The position numbers and the translations under genes are program-made. Below, piece after piece: positions 9,938-17,071 of a stretch of 64,000 nucleotides of DNA. Source of the stretch: Micromonospora noduli (GTDB lineage Bacteria; Actinomycetota; Actinomycetes; Mycobacteriales; Micromonosporaceae); the NCBI RefSeq assembly GCF_003264365.1, contig NZ_PYAK01000029.1:1-64000 (forward strand), in the 5' to 3' direction. The first letter of the stretch is position 1. Each line of letters opens with the position of its first letter. The notes under the pieces were generated by a model that was not told the DNA's origin, did no database searches, and saw only the letters and a list, made by a program, of their open reading frames with translations.

Positions 9938-9972
9938 GGGTGGTGGGCCGTTCCGGCCCGATTCACCACCAT
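9938..9972 (+). terminator. Possible hairpin after eccC
   Basis: GGTGGTGGGCC... and ...GGCCCGATTCACCACC form a stem with a bulge about 25 bases past the eccC stop. There is no clear T-run, as is common in this GC-rich DNA. It could separate eccC from the esx pair; the rest of the 9916-10119 gap shows nothing else I can name. Confidence 0.35.
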
Positions 9973-10119
9973 CCATCGAACGTGACCGGTCAGGGCTGCG
10001 AGGGCTGGACACGTTCCAGTACGGTCTTCACAGGAGTGTCCGTCGGTGGGGTGTTGCTGCCTTGCCGCGGGGGAGGATGCGGCGAAGCCGCCACCACAAC
10101 AGACGGAAGGGTGTGAAGC

Positions 10120-10428
10120 ATGGCGTTCGAGGTCGAAGCTGCGACTCTGCATACCGCCGCGAGTGACGTGCGGTCCACGCGCAGCGAGGTCGACGGCGAG
10201 CTGAAGAAGCTGTGGAACGTGGTCGACGACCTGGCCATCGCGTGGAAGGGTCAGGCGTCCACGGGCTTCCAGTCGCTGATGACGCGCTGGAACGAGGACA
10301 CCGTCAAACTGCTGACGGCGATGGACAGCATCGCTGACCTGCTCGACAAGTCGGGTACGACGCACCAGGTCAACGACGAAGAGCAGCAGCAGATGCTGGA
10401 CAAGTTCCACTCTGCTCTCAACCCGTGA
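10120..10428 (+). CDS. WXG100 family secreted protein (EsxB-like)
   Basis: 102 residues, all helical, with the W-K-G turn (AIAWKGQAST) near residue 42 that defines the WXG100 helical hairpin. GGAAGGG lies 8 bases before the ATG. The next gene, 25 bases downstream, is a second WXG100 protein; such pairs form the heterodimer exported by the ESX machine. The C-terminus (QQQMLDKFHSALNP) lacks a clear YxxxD/E signal, so the partner protein probably carries the signal for EccC. Confidence 0.92.
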   Translation: MAFEVEAATLHTAASDVRSTRSEVDGELKKLWNVVDDLAIAWKGQASTGFQSLMTRWNEDTVKLLTAMDSIADLLDKSGTTHQVNDEEQQQMLDKFHSALNP

Positions 10429-10453
10429 TCCGTAGCCGGCAGAGGAGGAAAAC

Positions 10454-10732
10454 GTGACGATCAAAGTTGACTATGCGGTCCTCGAGAGCAGCAACCAGCA
10501 GATGCAGGCCATCTCGAAGACCCTCGAGGAAAAGCTTGACACGCTGCGGTCGATGCTGACCAAGCTGCACTGGGACGGCGAGGACCGGGTTGCCTACGAG
10601 CAGCACCAGGCGAAGTGGGACGCGGCGGTCCGGGACATCAACCGGATCCTGAACGAGATCGGCGGTGCCGTGGGCATCGCCCGCGAAAACTACCTCACCA
10701 CGGAGATGAGCAACTCCAAGGTGTGGAGCTGA
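10454..10732 (+). CDS. WXG100 family secreted protein (EsxA-like, carries export signal)
   Basis: 92 residues with a W-D-G turn (LHWDGEDR) near residue 40 and, near the C-terminus, YLTTE, matching the YxxxD/E secretion signal of ESX substrates. AGAGGAGG lies 6-13 bases before the GTG. It is the second gene of the esx pair and is probably co-transcribed and co-folded with the first. A strong hairpin ends the transcript just downstream. Confidence 0.92.
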   Translation: MTIKVDYAVLESSNQQMQAISKTLEEKLDTLRSMLTKLHWDGEDRVAYEQHQAKWDAAVRDINRILNEIGGAVGIARENYLTTEMSNSKVWS

Positions 10733-10743
10733 GGCATTCGCAC

Positions 10744-10782
10744 GAGCGGCTCCGGTCCGGTTCGCCCGGCCCGGAGCCGCTC
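10744..10782 (+). terminator. Hairpin terminator between convergent esx pair and mycP
   Basis: A perfect 12-base stem, GAGCGGCTCCGG (10744-10755) against CCGGAGCCGCTC (10771-10782), with a 15-base loop, 11 bases after the esx stop. Its place between convergent genes suits bidirectional termination. Confidence 0.7.
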
Positions 10783-10830
10783 TGTGTCTGACGTTGGCGG
10801 GCGTAGGCGTCGGGCCGTGGTGCGCCCCGC

Positions 10831-12060
10831 TCAGCCGGCAGTTGGTGCGTCGGTGCGTCGGCCGGGGCGCCAGTCGCGTCGGCGGCCAAGGGCCAGGATC
10901 GGTCGCGCGACCAGCAGCAGCCCGGCGAGTAGCCCGCCGATGACCGCCGCCCAGATCGCGATGGGGCGCTGCCAGCTCAGCGGGTCGTCCCGCACGGCGG
11001 GCGCCGGGAGCGCCCCGGCCGGCGGGTTCGCCCGGGTGCCGAGCAGGCTCGACACCGCCCGGTACGGGTTGACCATCCCGTGCCCGATGTCGGCGTTCTG
11101 GCCCTCGGGTGGGTTGTCCGCGGTGCGTTTCAGCCGATCCGCGACCTGCTGCGGGTCGAGACCGGGGTAGGCGGCCCGGACCAGCGCGGCTACTCCCGAC
11201 ACGTACGCGGCGGCGTAGCTGGTGCCACCCTCCGGCACGGTGCGGTAGCCGCTGTTTCCGGGCGCCGGCCCGACGATGTTCATCCCGGGCGCGGCGATGT
11301 CGACGTAGTCGCCGCTGATCGAGGTGCCGACATGGCCGCCCTGCTCGTCCACCCCGCCGACCGCGATCACCCCGGGGTACGCGGCCGGGTAACCCGGCAG
11401 GTTCTGCGAATCTTCCGACCGGTTGCCAGCGGCGGCGACCAGCACCACCCCTTTGGCCAGCGCGCGGTCGACGGCTTCCGTCAGTTCGGGGCGGGGAATC
11501 GTGGTCAGGGACAGGTTGATCACATCGGCGCCCTGCGCGACCGCCCAGTCGATGGCTGCGGCGATCTGTGCGGGGAGTTGCGGGTTGTTGACCGCACCGA
11601 GCTGTGGCAGAACCCGGATCGGCAGGATGCGGGCGGCCGGGGCGATGCCGCTGAAGGGGGCGACAGTGCCCTCCCGGCCCGCGATGATGCCGGCGATCAG
11701 CGTGCCGTGCCCGGCCTCGTCGCACTGGCCCTGCCGGGCCGGCAGCCCGTTGAAGTCGCGACCCTCGAGCACCTGCCCCTTGAGGAGCGGGTGGGCGGCG
11801 GAGACTCCGGAATCGATCACGGCCACCGTGATCCCGGCGCCCCGGGACAGCGGCCACGCCGAGGACGGCTCCAGCCGGCGGAGCGCCCACGGCATCTGGG
11901 TCAGGCTGTCGGTGCCGGTGGGACCGCAGAGGGGCGGCGCGGCGGTCGCGGGGGAGGGTGCCACCAGGCCGGCGCCGAGCAGGACCGCCAGCGTTCCACT
12001 GAGGACACCGTGAAGGGCACGGCGGGACGGGGTCGCGCTCAACGGCGGGCATTCGCGCAC
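10831..12060 (-). CDS. mycP: Type VII secretion-associated subtilisin-like protease (mycosin)
   Basis: About 409 residues; GTG at 12060 is used, but TTG at 12066 and 12042 are possible and no start has a good ribosome site. A signal peptide (VLSGTLAVLLGAGLVAPSPA) ends near residue 42. The S8 catalytic triad is visible: Asp in AVIDSGVS (about 83), His in EAGHGTLIAG (about 118) and Ser in GGTSYAAAYVSG (about 281), plus the oxyanion Asn in AAGNRSED. A C-terminal membrane helix at about 360-380 anchors it with the protease domain outside, as known for mycosins that stabilise the ESX pore. It converges on the esx pair. Confidence 0.93.
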   Translation of the reverse strand: MRECPPLSATPSRRALHGVLSGTLAVLLGAGLVAPSPATAAPPLCGPTGTDSLTQMPWALRRLEPSSAWPLSRGAGITVAVIDSGVSAAHPLLKGQVLEGRDFNGLPARQGQCDEAGHGTLIAGIIAGREGTVAPFSGIAPAARILPIRVLPQLGAVNNPQLPAQIAAAIDWAVAQGADVINLSLTTIPRPELTEAVDRALAKGVVLVAAAGNRSEDSQNLPGYPAAYPGVIAVGGVDEQGGHVGTSISGDYVDIAAPGMNIVGPAPGNSGYRTVPEGGTSYAAAYVSGVAALVRAAYPGLDPQQVADRLKRTADNPPEGQNADIGHGMVNPYRAVSSLLGTRANPPAGALPAPAVRDDPLSWQRPIAIWAAVIGGLLAGLLLVARPILALGRRRDWRPGRRTDAPTAG

Positions 12061-12111
12061 CCGCAAAGGTTACCGCCGCGACCGTCGGTCAGCGGCCCCC
12101 GGTGACCGGGG

Positions 12112-12447
12112 TCAGGCCTGGGGCTCTGCCTTCGCGGTGGGAACGTCGGCGAACAGCGCGAGCAGGTCGCCGACCTGCCGGTCGGCCTCGGCGGGGTGCC
12201 GGAACCGGCCGGCCGGGTTGAGGGTGTATTCGTTGCGTCGTCCGACCCGGGTGCGGTGCAGGTAACCGCCAGCCTCCAGGTCGGCGACGATCGCCTGCGC
12301 GGCTCGTTCGGTCACTCCGACCTCGGCGGCGACGTCGCGTAACCGGGCGGTCGGGTCGCGGGCGATGGCCAGCAGGACGTGCCCGTGATTGGTGAGGAAC
12401 GTCCAGTTCCGCCCGCCGCCGGTGTCGTCCGTCACCGTGCTCGCCAT
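12112..12447 (-). CDS. Winged helix-turn-helix regulator
   Basis: 111 residues with a winged-helix fold: helices around DPTARLRDVAAEVGVTERAA and a recognition helix followed by the wing (GGYLHRTRVGRRNEYTLN). It resembles the small ArsR/MarR-like DNA-binding proteins common in actinomycetes; no effector domain is present. It is divergent from the carbonic anhydrase gene across 226 bases and may control it, but that is inference. Confidence 0.78.
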   Translation of the reverse strand: MASTVTDDTGGGRNWTFLTNHGHVLLAIARDPTARLRDVAAEVGVTERAAQAIVADLEAGGYLHRTRVGRRNEYTLNPAGRFRHPAEADRQVGDLLALFADVPTAKAEPQA

Positions 12448-12673
12448 CGTGTGACCGCCTTTCCGGATGTCCGCCTGCCCTCGCGAGAGTCTGGTCCGCC
12501 CTGCCCCGGGAAGGTTGCCCAGGGGGTGGCCGGAGTCAACGTATGAAATCTAAATCACGCATACCTTGACGCATCTTACGGTGCGTGTGACGGTGGAGCA
12601 CGAGCCAGCGCCTGCCGCCCGGCCGGCGGAAAGCCGGTTTGACCAGGTCAGATGCGTCGAGACGAGGTGCGGG
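12448..12673. promoter_or_regulatory. Divergent promoter region, regulator and carbonic anhydrase
   Basis: Contains an AT-rich patch (12538-12560) unusual for this window, a -35-like TTGACG at 12566-12571, and a spaced inverted repeat CACGCA (12556-12561)/TGCGTG (12582-12587). These could be a promoter and a site for the neighbouring winged-helix protein; no start site can be fixed by eye. Confidence 0.35.
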
Positions 12674-13411
12674 ATGAGTCATACCGGGAGCTCCGGCGGT
12701 CAGCCGGGTCCGCAGCGGACCACCGGCCGGGCCACCGCGCCCAGCGAGCCGACCCGGGCGTACGCCGAGCTGGTTGCCGGCAACCGGCGCTTCGTCGATG
12801 GCGCCCCACGCCACCCCAACCAGGATGCCGGGCACCGGGCCGCCGTGGCCGACGGGCAACACCCGTTCGCGGTGATCGTCGGCTGCTCCGACTCGCGGCT
12901 GGCCGCCGAGATCATCTTCGACCGGGGGCTGGGCGACCTGTTCGTGGTTCGCACCGCCGGGCACACCGCCGGCCCCGAGGTGCTCGGCAGCGTCGAGTAC
13001 GCGGTGACCGTCCTCGGCGTCCCGCTGGTGGTGGTGCTCGGCCACGACTCGTGCGGTGCGGTGCAGGCCGCCCGGGAGTCCGCCGCGACCGGTACCGCGC
13101 CGAGTGGCCATCTGGGCGCGGTGGTCGACGCCGTTCTGCCCAGCCTGCGCCGGGCCACGTCCGAGGGCGTGGACGACATCGACGGCATCGTCGACATCCA
13201 CATCGCCCAGACCGTCGAGACGTTGCTCGGGCAGTCGCCCGTGCTCGCCGGCGAGGTGGCGCGGGGACGGTGCGCGGTGGTGGGAATGTCCTACCGGCTG
13301 GCCGCCGGAGCGGTGCGCCCGGTGGCCGTCGTACCGGCCGGCCTCGCGACGTTGGAGACCCCGGCCGGATCACCCGAGTCGACCGACCCGGCCGCGCCTG
13401 CCACCGTCTGA
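12674..13411 (+). CDS. Beta-class carbonic anhydrase
   Basis: 245 residues from ATG at 12674 (GAGG 8 bases upstream). It interconverts CO2 and bicarbonate with a zinc ion. Zinc ligands and the catalytic dyad are visible: C71-S-D73-S-R75 (CSDSRL) and H124-D-S-C127 (HDSCGAV). The N-terminal 25 residues are disordered and no signal peptide is seen, so it is cytoplasmic. The C-terminal 20 residues are Pro/Ala-rich. A hairpin ends the gene 6 bases after the stop. Confidence 0.93.
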   Translation: MSHTGSSGGQPGPQRTTGRATAPSEPTRAYAELVAGNRRFVDGAPRHPNQDAGHRAAVADGQHPFAVIVGCSDSRLAAEIIFDRGLGDLFVVRTAGHTAGPEVLGSVEYAVTVLGVPLVVVLGHDSCGAVQAARESAATGTAPSGHLGAVVDAVLPSLRRATSEGVDDIDGIVDIHIAQTVETLLGQSPVLAGEVARGRCAVVGMSYRLAAGAVRPVAVVPAGLATLETPAGSPESTDPAAPATV

Positions 13412-13417
13412 CGCGAC

Positions 13418-13450
13418 GAGGGCCGCTCCGCGTCACGCGGAACGGCCCTC
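13418..13450 (+). terminator. Hairpin terminator between convergent genes
   Basis: GAGGGCCGCTCCGCGT (13418-13433) pairs with ACGCGGAACGGCCCTC (13435-13450), one mismatch in 16, lying between the carbonic anhydrase stop and the stop of the convergent secreted protein. In DNA it is a near-perfect palindrome, so it could serve both strands. Confidence 0.68.
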
Positions 13451-13467
13451 GACCGGGATCGTGCGGG

Positions 13468-14487
13468 TCAGAGCAGCGACATGTGGACGTGGTCGGTGTG
13501 GTTCGACGGCCCGCTGTACGAACTCCAGCCGGTGGCCGGGAACCAGATCTGCCGGTTCCAGATCACGTAGTAGATGCCCAGCCGGTCGGCGTTACGGATG
13601 AGGAACGCGGCGACGTTGTTGCCGTACGTCCGGGTGTCGTTGTTGTGCCACGGGGAGAACCCGCTCTTCTGTAGCGACCAGTCGCAGGCGCGGCCCTTCG
13701 GGTGCTCCCACGGCCCGCCGGGGCGGTAGCAGCCGACGAACCGGTTGAAGCCGGCCGCCTTGACCTCCTTGTACGCGTGCAGCGTGCGCGGCGTGACGCA
13801 ACCGGACGTGGTGGGGTCGTTCTCGCTGCACGACTGGGGCTTCCAGTCACCGTCGGCCGTGCGACCCGGGCCGATCTTCGCGACCTTGGAGGTGGCATCC
13901 ACCAGGCCGCCGGTGAAACCCTTGCCGCCGACGAGGGAGAGCGCCTTGTCGGCCTCGCTCTTGCGCTTCGCCATCAGGGCGGTCTGCTTCTGCTGCTCGC
14001 GGACCTCGGTGTCGAGGGCCAGCTTGGCCTGCTCGGCGCGGGCCTTCACCTCGTTGACCTCGGAGAGCTTCTTCTCGTTGACCATGTTTATCTCGTCGAG
14101 CATCCCGGCGCGCTGGACGAACGAGTCGGGCGCATCGCTCTCCAGCAGCATCGCGACCGCACCGATCCGGCCGGTCCGGTACGCCTGGGCGGCGATCTGC
14201 CCGACCTGCGGGGCCAACGCGTCCAGGTCGGCCTTGGCCCGGTTGACCTCTGCGGCCAACTCGCCCTGCCGCTTCTTGGATTTGTCCAGCTTGGACTTTG
14301 CGGCGGAGTAGTCGCGGTTGGCCTGCTCGATGACGTCGTTGAGCAGCTTGGGCTCGCCGTCCTCCTCGTGCCCGGAGGGTGTGGGGTTCGTCGGGGCGGC
14401 GTGCGCAGGGAGCGGCCCGGCGAGCACGGTCAGTGCGGCGATCACGGCCACCACGGGACTCAACCAGCGGTGTAGGGGTGCCGTCAC
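13468..14487 (-). CDS. Secreted coiled-coil cell-wall protein with ARB_07466-like C-terminal domain
   Basis: 339 residues from GTG at 14487 (GGAAGGG upstream). A signal peptide ends at about residue 31 (AHAAP). Residues about 45-175 are a long coiled coil (repeated K/E/L/A heptads), like the regulatory helices of NlpC/P60 and other wall hydrolases. The C-terminal domain from about 225 carries CDWSLQ and ends in HTDHVHMSL, a His-Asp-His cluster like that of M15-type peptidoglycan enzymes. It is probably an extracellular peptidoglycan-active protein; activity is not proven. The riboswitch immediately upstream strongly supports a role in wall remodelling. Confidence 0.82.
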   Translation of the reverse strand: MTAPLHRWLSPVVAVIAALTVLAGPLPAHAAPTNPTPSGHEEDGEPKLLNDVIEQANRDYSAAKSKLDKSKKRQGELAAEVNRAKADLDALAPQVGQIAAQAYRTGRIGAVAMLLESDAPDSFVQRAGMLDEINMVNEKKLSEVNEVKARAEQAKLALDTEVREQQKQTALMAKRKSEADKALSLVGGKGFTGGLVDATSKVAKIGPGRTADGDWKPQSCSENDPTTSGCVTPRTLHAYKEVKAAGFNRFVGCYRPGGPWEHPKGRACDWSLQKSGFSPWHNNDTRTYGNNVAAFLIRNADRLGIYYVIWNRQIWFPATGWSSYSGPSNHTDHVHMSLL

Positions 14488-14499
14488 AATGTTCCCTTC

Positions 14500-14625
14500 C
14501 GTCGACCGCCGACCGGGTTAGCTGACGGGTTCGGGGCGGAAGTGGCCCCTACCGCTGACGCGGATTCACCCCAGGCACCTGGGTCCCCGGCTCGCCGGTT
14601 GGCGATTGGGCGGTGGCACCGCAGG
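14500..14625 (-). ncRNA. c-di-AMP riboswitch (ydaO-yuaA class)
   Basis: On the minus strand, ending 15 bases before the GTG of the cell-wall gene, the highly conserved core elements occur in order: CAATCGCCAACC, CCGGGGACCC, GGGGTGAATCC (revcomp of 14562-14572), then CCGAACCCGTCAGCTAACCC (revcomp of 14515-14534) and GGTCGGCGG. This order and these strings match the ydaO/yuaA aptamer known upstream of actinobacterial resuscitation-factor and wall-hydrolase genes. In that class c-di-AMP binding normally turns expression off. Base positions of the 5' boundary are approximate; the leader may extend to about 14700. Confidence 0.9.
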
Positions 14626-14788
14626 CGCCGCTTCGCGCCTTCATCGGTAACCGGCAGCGAGGTTACCCGAGAGTCGACCGGGTGAGCTACGCCTGGATGC
14701 CGACCAAAAGCGTCATTTCGCCATAGCGTTGAGTGACCAGTGACGCGGTTCTCAGGGTGGATGCCCGATCTGGTCACGCTGAGGAGTG

Positions 14789-16159
14789 TCACCATGCCGT
14801 ATCCGTGCTCCTGTTCGACTCCGGCCACCGGTCGGTGGCCTCGGATGGGGGTGCGGTCCGCGTCCGGGCCGGCTCGTCGGAGCCGGCCGTTCGCGGTGAG
14901 CTGAGTGCGGCCAGTGCCTCGCTGCGGTCCGGCTGGGGCCGGGGCGCGGAAGCGTCGGTGGACGCCGTGGCAGCGGTACGCCCGGCGGCGGTCACCACCG
15001 CGGCCAGCCCGGTGGTCAGCGGCACGGCGGCGATCAGACCGAGGGTGGCGACCGCGCTGCGGACGATCTCCTGCGCGAGGAACTCACTGGTGAGGATCTG
15101 TCCGATCGGCCGCGAGTCGGCGGTGAGCAGGAGCAGCAGGGGCAGTGACGCGCCTGCGTACGCCAGCACGATGGTGTTGACAGTGGAGGCGATGTGCGCG
15201 CGGCCGACCCGGGTGGCGGCACGGTACAGCTGCAACCGGGTCAGCCCGGGGTTGGCGTTCGCCAGTTCGGTGACGGTGGCCGCCTGGGTGACCGTCACGT
15301 CGTCGAGCACCCCGAGCGATCCGATGATGATCCCGGCGAGCAGCAGGCCGTGCAGGTCCACGTCGCCCTGGAACATTGACAGGGTGGTGGCGTCCTCGCT
15401 GCCGAAGCCGGTGAGGTGGGTCGCGGCCGTGGCGATGGTGGCGAGCACGCCGGTCAGCACCAGGCTGCCCAGGGTGCCGAGCACCGCGACCGAGGTCTGT
15501 GCGGTGACCCCGTGGGTCAGATAGAGCACCACGAACATGATCAGGGCCGCGCCGACCACCGCCACCAGCAGCGGTGACCCGCCGGCGCTGATGCCCGGCA
15601 GCACGAAGGTGAGCAGGATGGCGAAGCTGGCGGCCAGTCCGGCGAGCGCTGCCAGACCTCGCCACCGACCGAACGCGACGATCGCGGCCGCGAAGATCAC
15701 CGCCAGCCACACCATCGGGGTGCCGCGTTGGTGCTCGGCGATGTTCCAGTTGCTGGTGGTGGGATCGGTCGGGTCAGCCAGCTCGACCAGGATGACCTCG
15801 TCGCCGACCTCGACCCGGGGTGCGCCGGGCCCGTCGGGCACCGGTGTCCGTACCTGCTGGCCGGCGGTCGGCCCATCGTCCACCCGCACGTCGACGGTGC
15901 CGCACCGCCCGTCCCCGACCCTCGGTGTGCCCTCGGGAACCGACGGCACCGGCGGGCACGGCTCGCTCACCACCCGGGTGACGGTGCCGGGGTAGCGCGG
16001 CACGTCCGCGCCACCATCGGTCTGCGGTGACCCGCCGCGCGGCCAGAGCAGCGCTGCTGCCAGCACGGTGGCGACGAAGAGGGGTACCACAGTCACGACG
16101 AGGATCCGTCGCACCCTTGGTGGGGCGGACGGAGCAGTGTGAGTGTGGTCGGAACCCAA
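14789..16159 (-). CDS. YibE/F family multipass membrane protein
   Basis: 456 residues from TTG at 16159, chosen for GGGAG seven bases upstream; GTG at 16276 in the same frame would add 39 residues. One N-terminal membrane span (about 20-38) is followed by an extracytoplasmic domain of about 110 residues and then seven or more membrane helices typical of YibE/F (e.g. AVVGAALIMFVVLYLTHGVT, DVTVTQAATVTELANANP). The biochemical function of the family is unknown. The N-terminal HTHTA is mildly His-rich. No partner gene is evident; the copper cassette lies upstream but on its own transcripts. Confidence 0.85.
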   Translation of the reverse strand: MGSDHTHTAPSAPPRVRRILVVTVVPLFVATVLAAALLWPRGGSPQTDGGADVPRYPGTVTRVVSEPCPPVPSVPEGTPRVGDGRCGTVDVRVDDGPTAGQQVRTPVPDGPGAPRVEVGDEVILVELADPTDPTTSNWNIAEHQRGTPMVWLAVIFAAAIVAFGRWRGLAALAGLAASFAILLTFVLPGISAGGSPLLVAVVGAALIMFVVLYLTHGVTAQTSVAVLGTLGSLVLTGVLATIATAATHLTGFGSEDATTLSMFQGDVDLHGLLLAGIIIGSLGVLDDVTVTQAATVTELANANPGLTRLQLYRAATRVGRAHIASTVNTIVLAYAGASLPLLLLLTADSRPIGQILTSEFLAQEIVRSAVATLGLIAAVPLTTGLAAVVTAAGRTAATASTDASAPRPQPDRSEALAALSSPRTAGSDEPARTRTAPPSEATDRWPESNRSTDTAW

Positions 16160-16308
16160 AGCGAGACTCCCAACGATCCGGTGCGGGATACGGGTCAGCG
16201 GGCCTGGCGGTTCACCGTTGCGGTGGAAACGCGGCGGACGGCGGGGCGGATCGCTGCCTGACGACCGCTTGATCACGGACGGTCAGTGCTCGGCCCGGTC
16301 GGCCGGGG

Positions 16309-16331
16309 GCGCCGCCACGACGTGGCGGCGC
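16309..16331. repeat. Perfect 23-base palindrome
   Basis: GCGCCGCCACG (16309-16319), A, CGTGGCGGCGC (16321-16331). It lies in the 298-base gap between the YibE/F start and the csoR stop. It may be a terminator for csoR read-through or an operator for YibE/F; the sequence alone does not decide. Confidence 0.5.
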
Positions 16332-16420
16332 GGGTGCCCGACTGTGCAGCGGCATTCGGAGGGCCATCGTGGGAGATGCTAGCCAGCCCTCCCGGGGCCT
16401 GCAGGTCGTGGCGGAGTGTC

Positions 16421-16437
16421 GGGCGGCCGAACCGCCC
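16421..16437 (-). terminator. Short hairpin after csoR
   Basis: GGGCGG-CCGAA-CCGCCC lies about 20 bases downstream of the csoR stop on the minus strand. It is short and has no T-run. Confidence 0.4.
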
Positions 16438-16457
16438 GCGCGGCGGACCTCGGGCGG

Positions 16458-16754
16458 TCAGCCGCGCTTCATGAGCCGGCCGACCGCCGCCATCATCTCG
16501 GTGGCCATCTCGTCGGCCCGACCCTCGGCGGCGCCCTCGTGCATGCAGTGCCGGGCGTGCCCGTCGAGCAGCCCGAGGGCCACCTTGTCGAGGGCGGCCT
16601 GGATGGCGGAGATCTGGGTGAGCACGTCGATGCAGTAGCGGTCGTCGTCGACCATCTTCTCGATGCCCCTGACCTGCCCCTCGACGCGGCGGAGCCGCGC
16701 GAGCAGCTGGTCCTTGCTGGCGGTGTATCCGCGGATCGGGGTGGGTGCGGTCAT
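16458..16754 (-). CDS. csoR: Copper-sensing repressor CsoR
   Basis: 98 residues from ATG at 16754. An all-helical DUF156/CsoR fold with the Cu(I) triad Cys41 (RYCIDV), His66 and Cys70 (GHARHC) at exactly the C-x24-H-x3-C spacing of M. tuberculosis CsoR. In the family, Cu(I) binding releases the repressor from GC-rich palindromes. A perfect TACCCCC-A-GGGGGTA site lies 17 bases upstream of its start, and it is divergent from copZ, so it should repress both itself and the copper-export operon. Confidence 0.93.
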   Translation of the reverse strand: MTAPTPIRGYTASKDQLLARLRRVEGQVRGIEKMVDDDRYCIDVLTQISAIQAALDKVALGLLDGHARHCMHEGAAEGRADEMATEMMAAVGRLMKRG

Positions 16755-16770
16755 GTCCACCAGGATAGCG

Positions 16771-16785
16771 TACCCCCAGGGGGTA
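16771..16785. promoter_or_regulatory. CsoR-type operator 1
   Basis: Perfect palindrome TACCCCC-A-GGGGGTA between divergent csoR and copZ. G-tract/C-tract dyads flanked by TA are the known recognition pattern of CsoR proteins. Confidence 0.82.
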
Positions 16786-16808
16786 TGGTACGGTCGGTTC
16801 TGTTGAGA

Positions 16809-16823
16809 TACCCCCACCGGGTA
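16809..16823. promoter_or_regulatory. CsoR-type operator 2 (half-degenerate)
   Basis: TACCCCC-A-CCGGGTA, with the same length and flanks as operator 1 and the right half degenerated. It is centred 38 bases from operator 1 and 26 bases before the copZ start, where it could occlude the copZ promoter. Confidence 0.6.
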
Positions 16824-16848
16824 CCGGTACCTCGAAGGAGACGGTCCA

Positions 16849-17058
16849 ATGGTCAACACCACGTACCAGGTCCAGGGCATGACCTGCGGCCACTGCGTCA
16901 GCGCGGTGAGTGCCGAGGTCGGCGCCATCCCGGGCGTGCGCGACGTCCAGGTCGACCTCGCGGCCGGCCGGGTCACCGTCAGCAGCGATCAGCCGCTGGA
17001 CACCGCTGTCGTCCGAGCCGCAGTCGACGAGGCCGGCTACGACCTCGTCGACGCGTGA
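16849..17058 (+). CDS. copZ: Copper chaperone CopZ (heavy-metal-associated domain)
   Basis: 69 residues, one ferredoxin-like HMA domain with the metal site G-M-T-C-G-H-C at residues 10-16. It binds Cu(I) in the cytoplasm and hands it to the P-type ATPase encoded two genes downstream. GAAGGAGA lies 8 bases before the ATG. It is the first gene of the copper operon, divergent from csoR across the operators. Confidence 0.93.
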   Translation: MVNTTYQVQGMTCGHCVSAVSAEVGAIPGVRDVQVDLAAGRVTVSSDQPLDTAVVRAAVDEAGYDLVDA

Positions 17059-17071
17059 TCGGCGGGTCGGC

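Noticed and set aside
7045..10464. Very long open frame on the minus strand opposite eccC
   Set aside because: High-GC shadow of eccC: composition is Arg/Gln/His-rich with no domain, and it runs through eccC, the esx leader and an esx gene.
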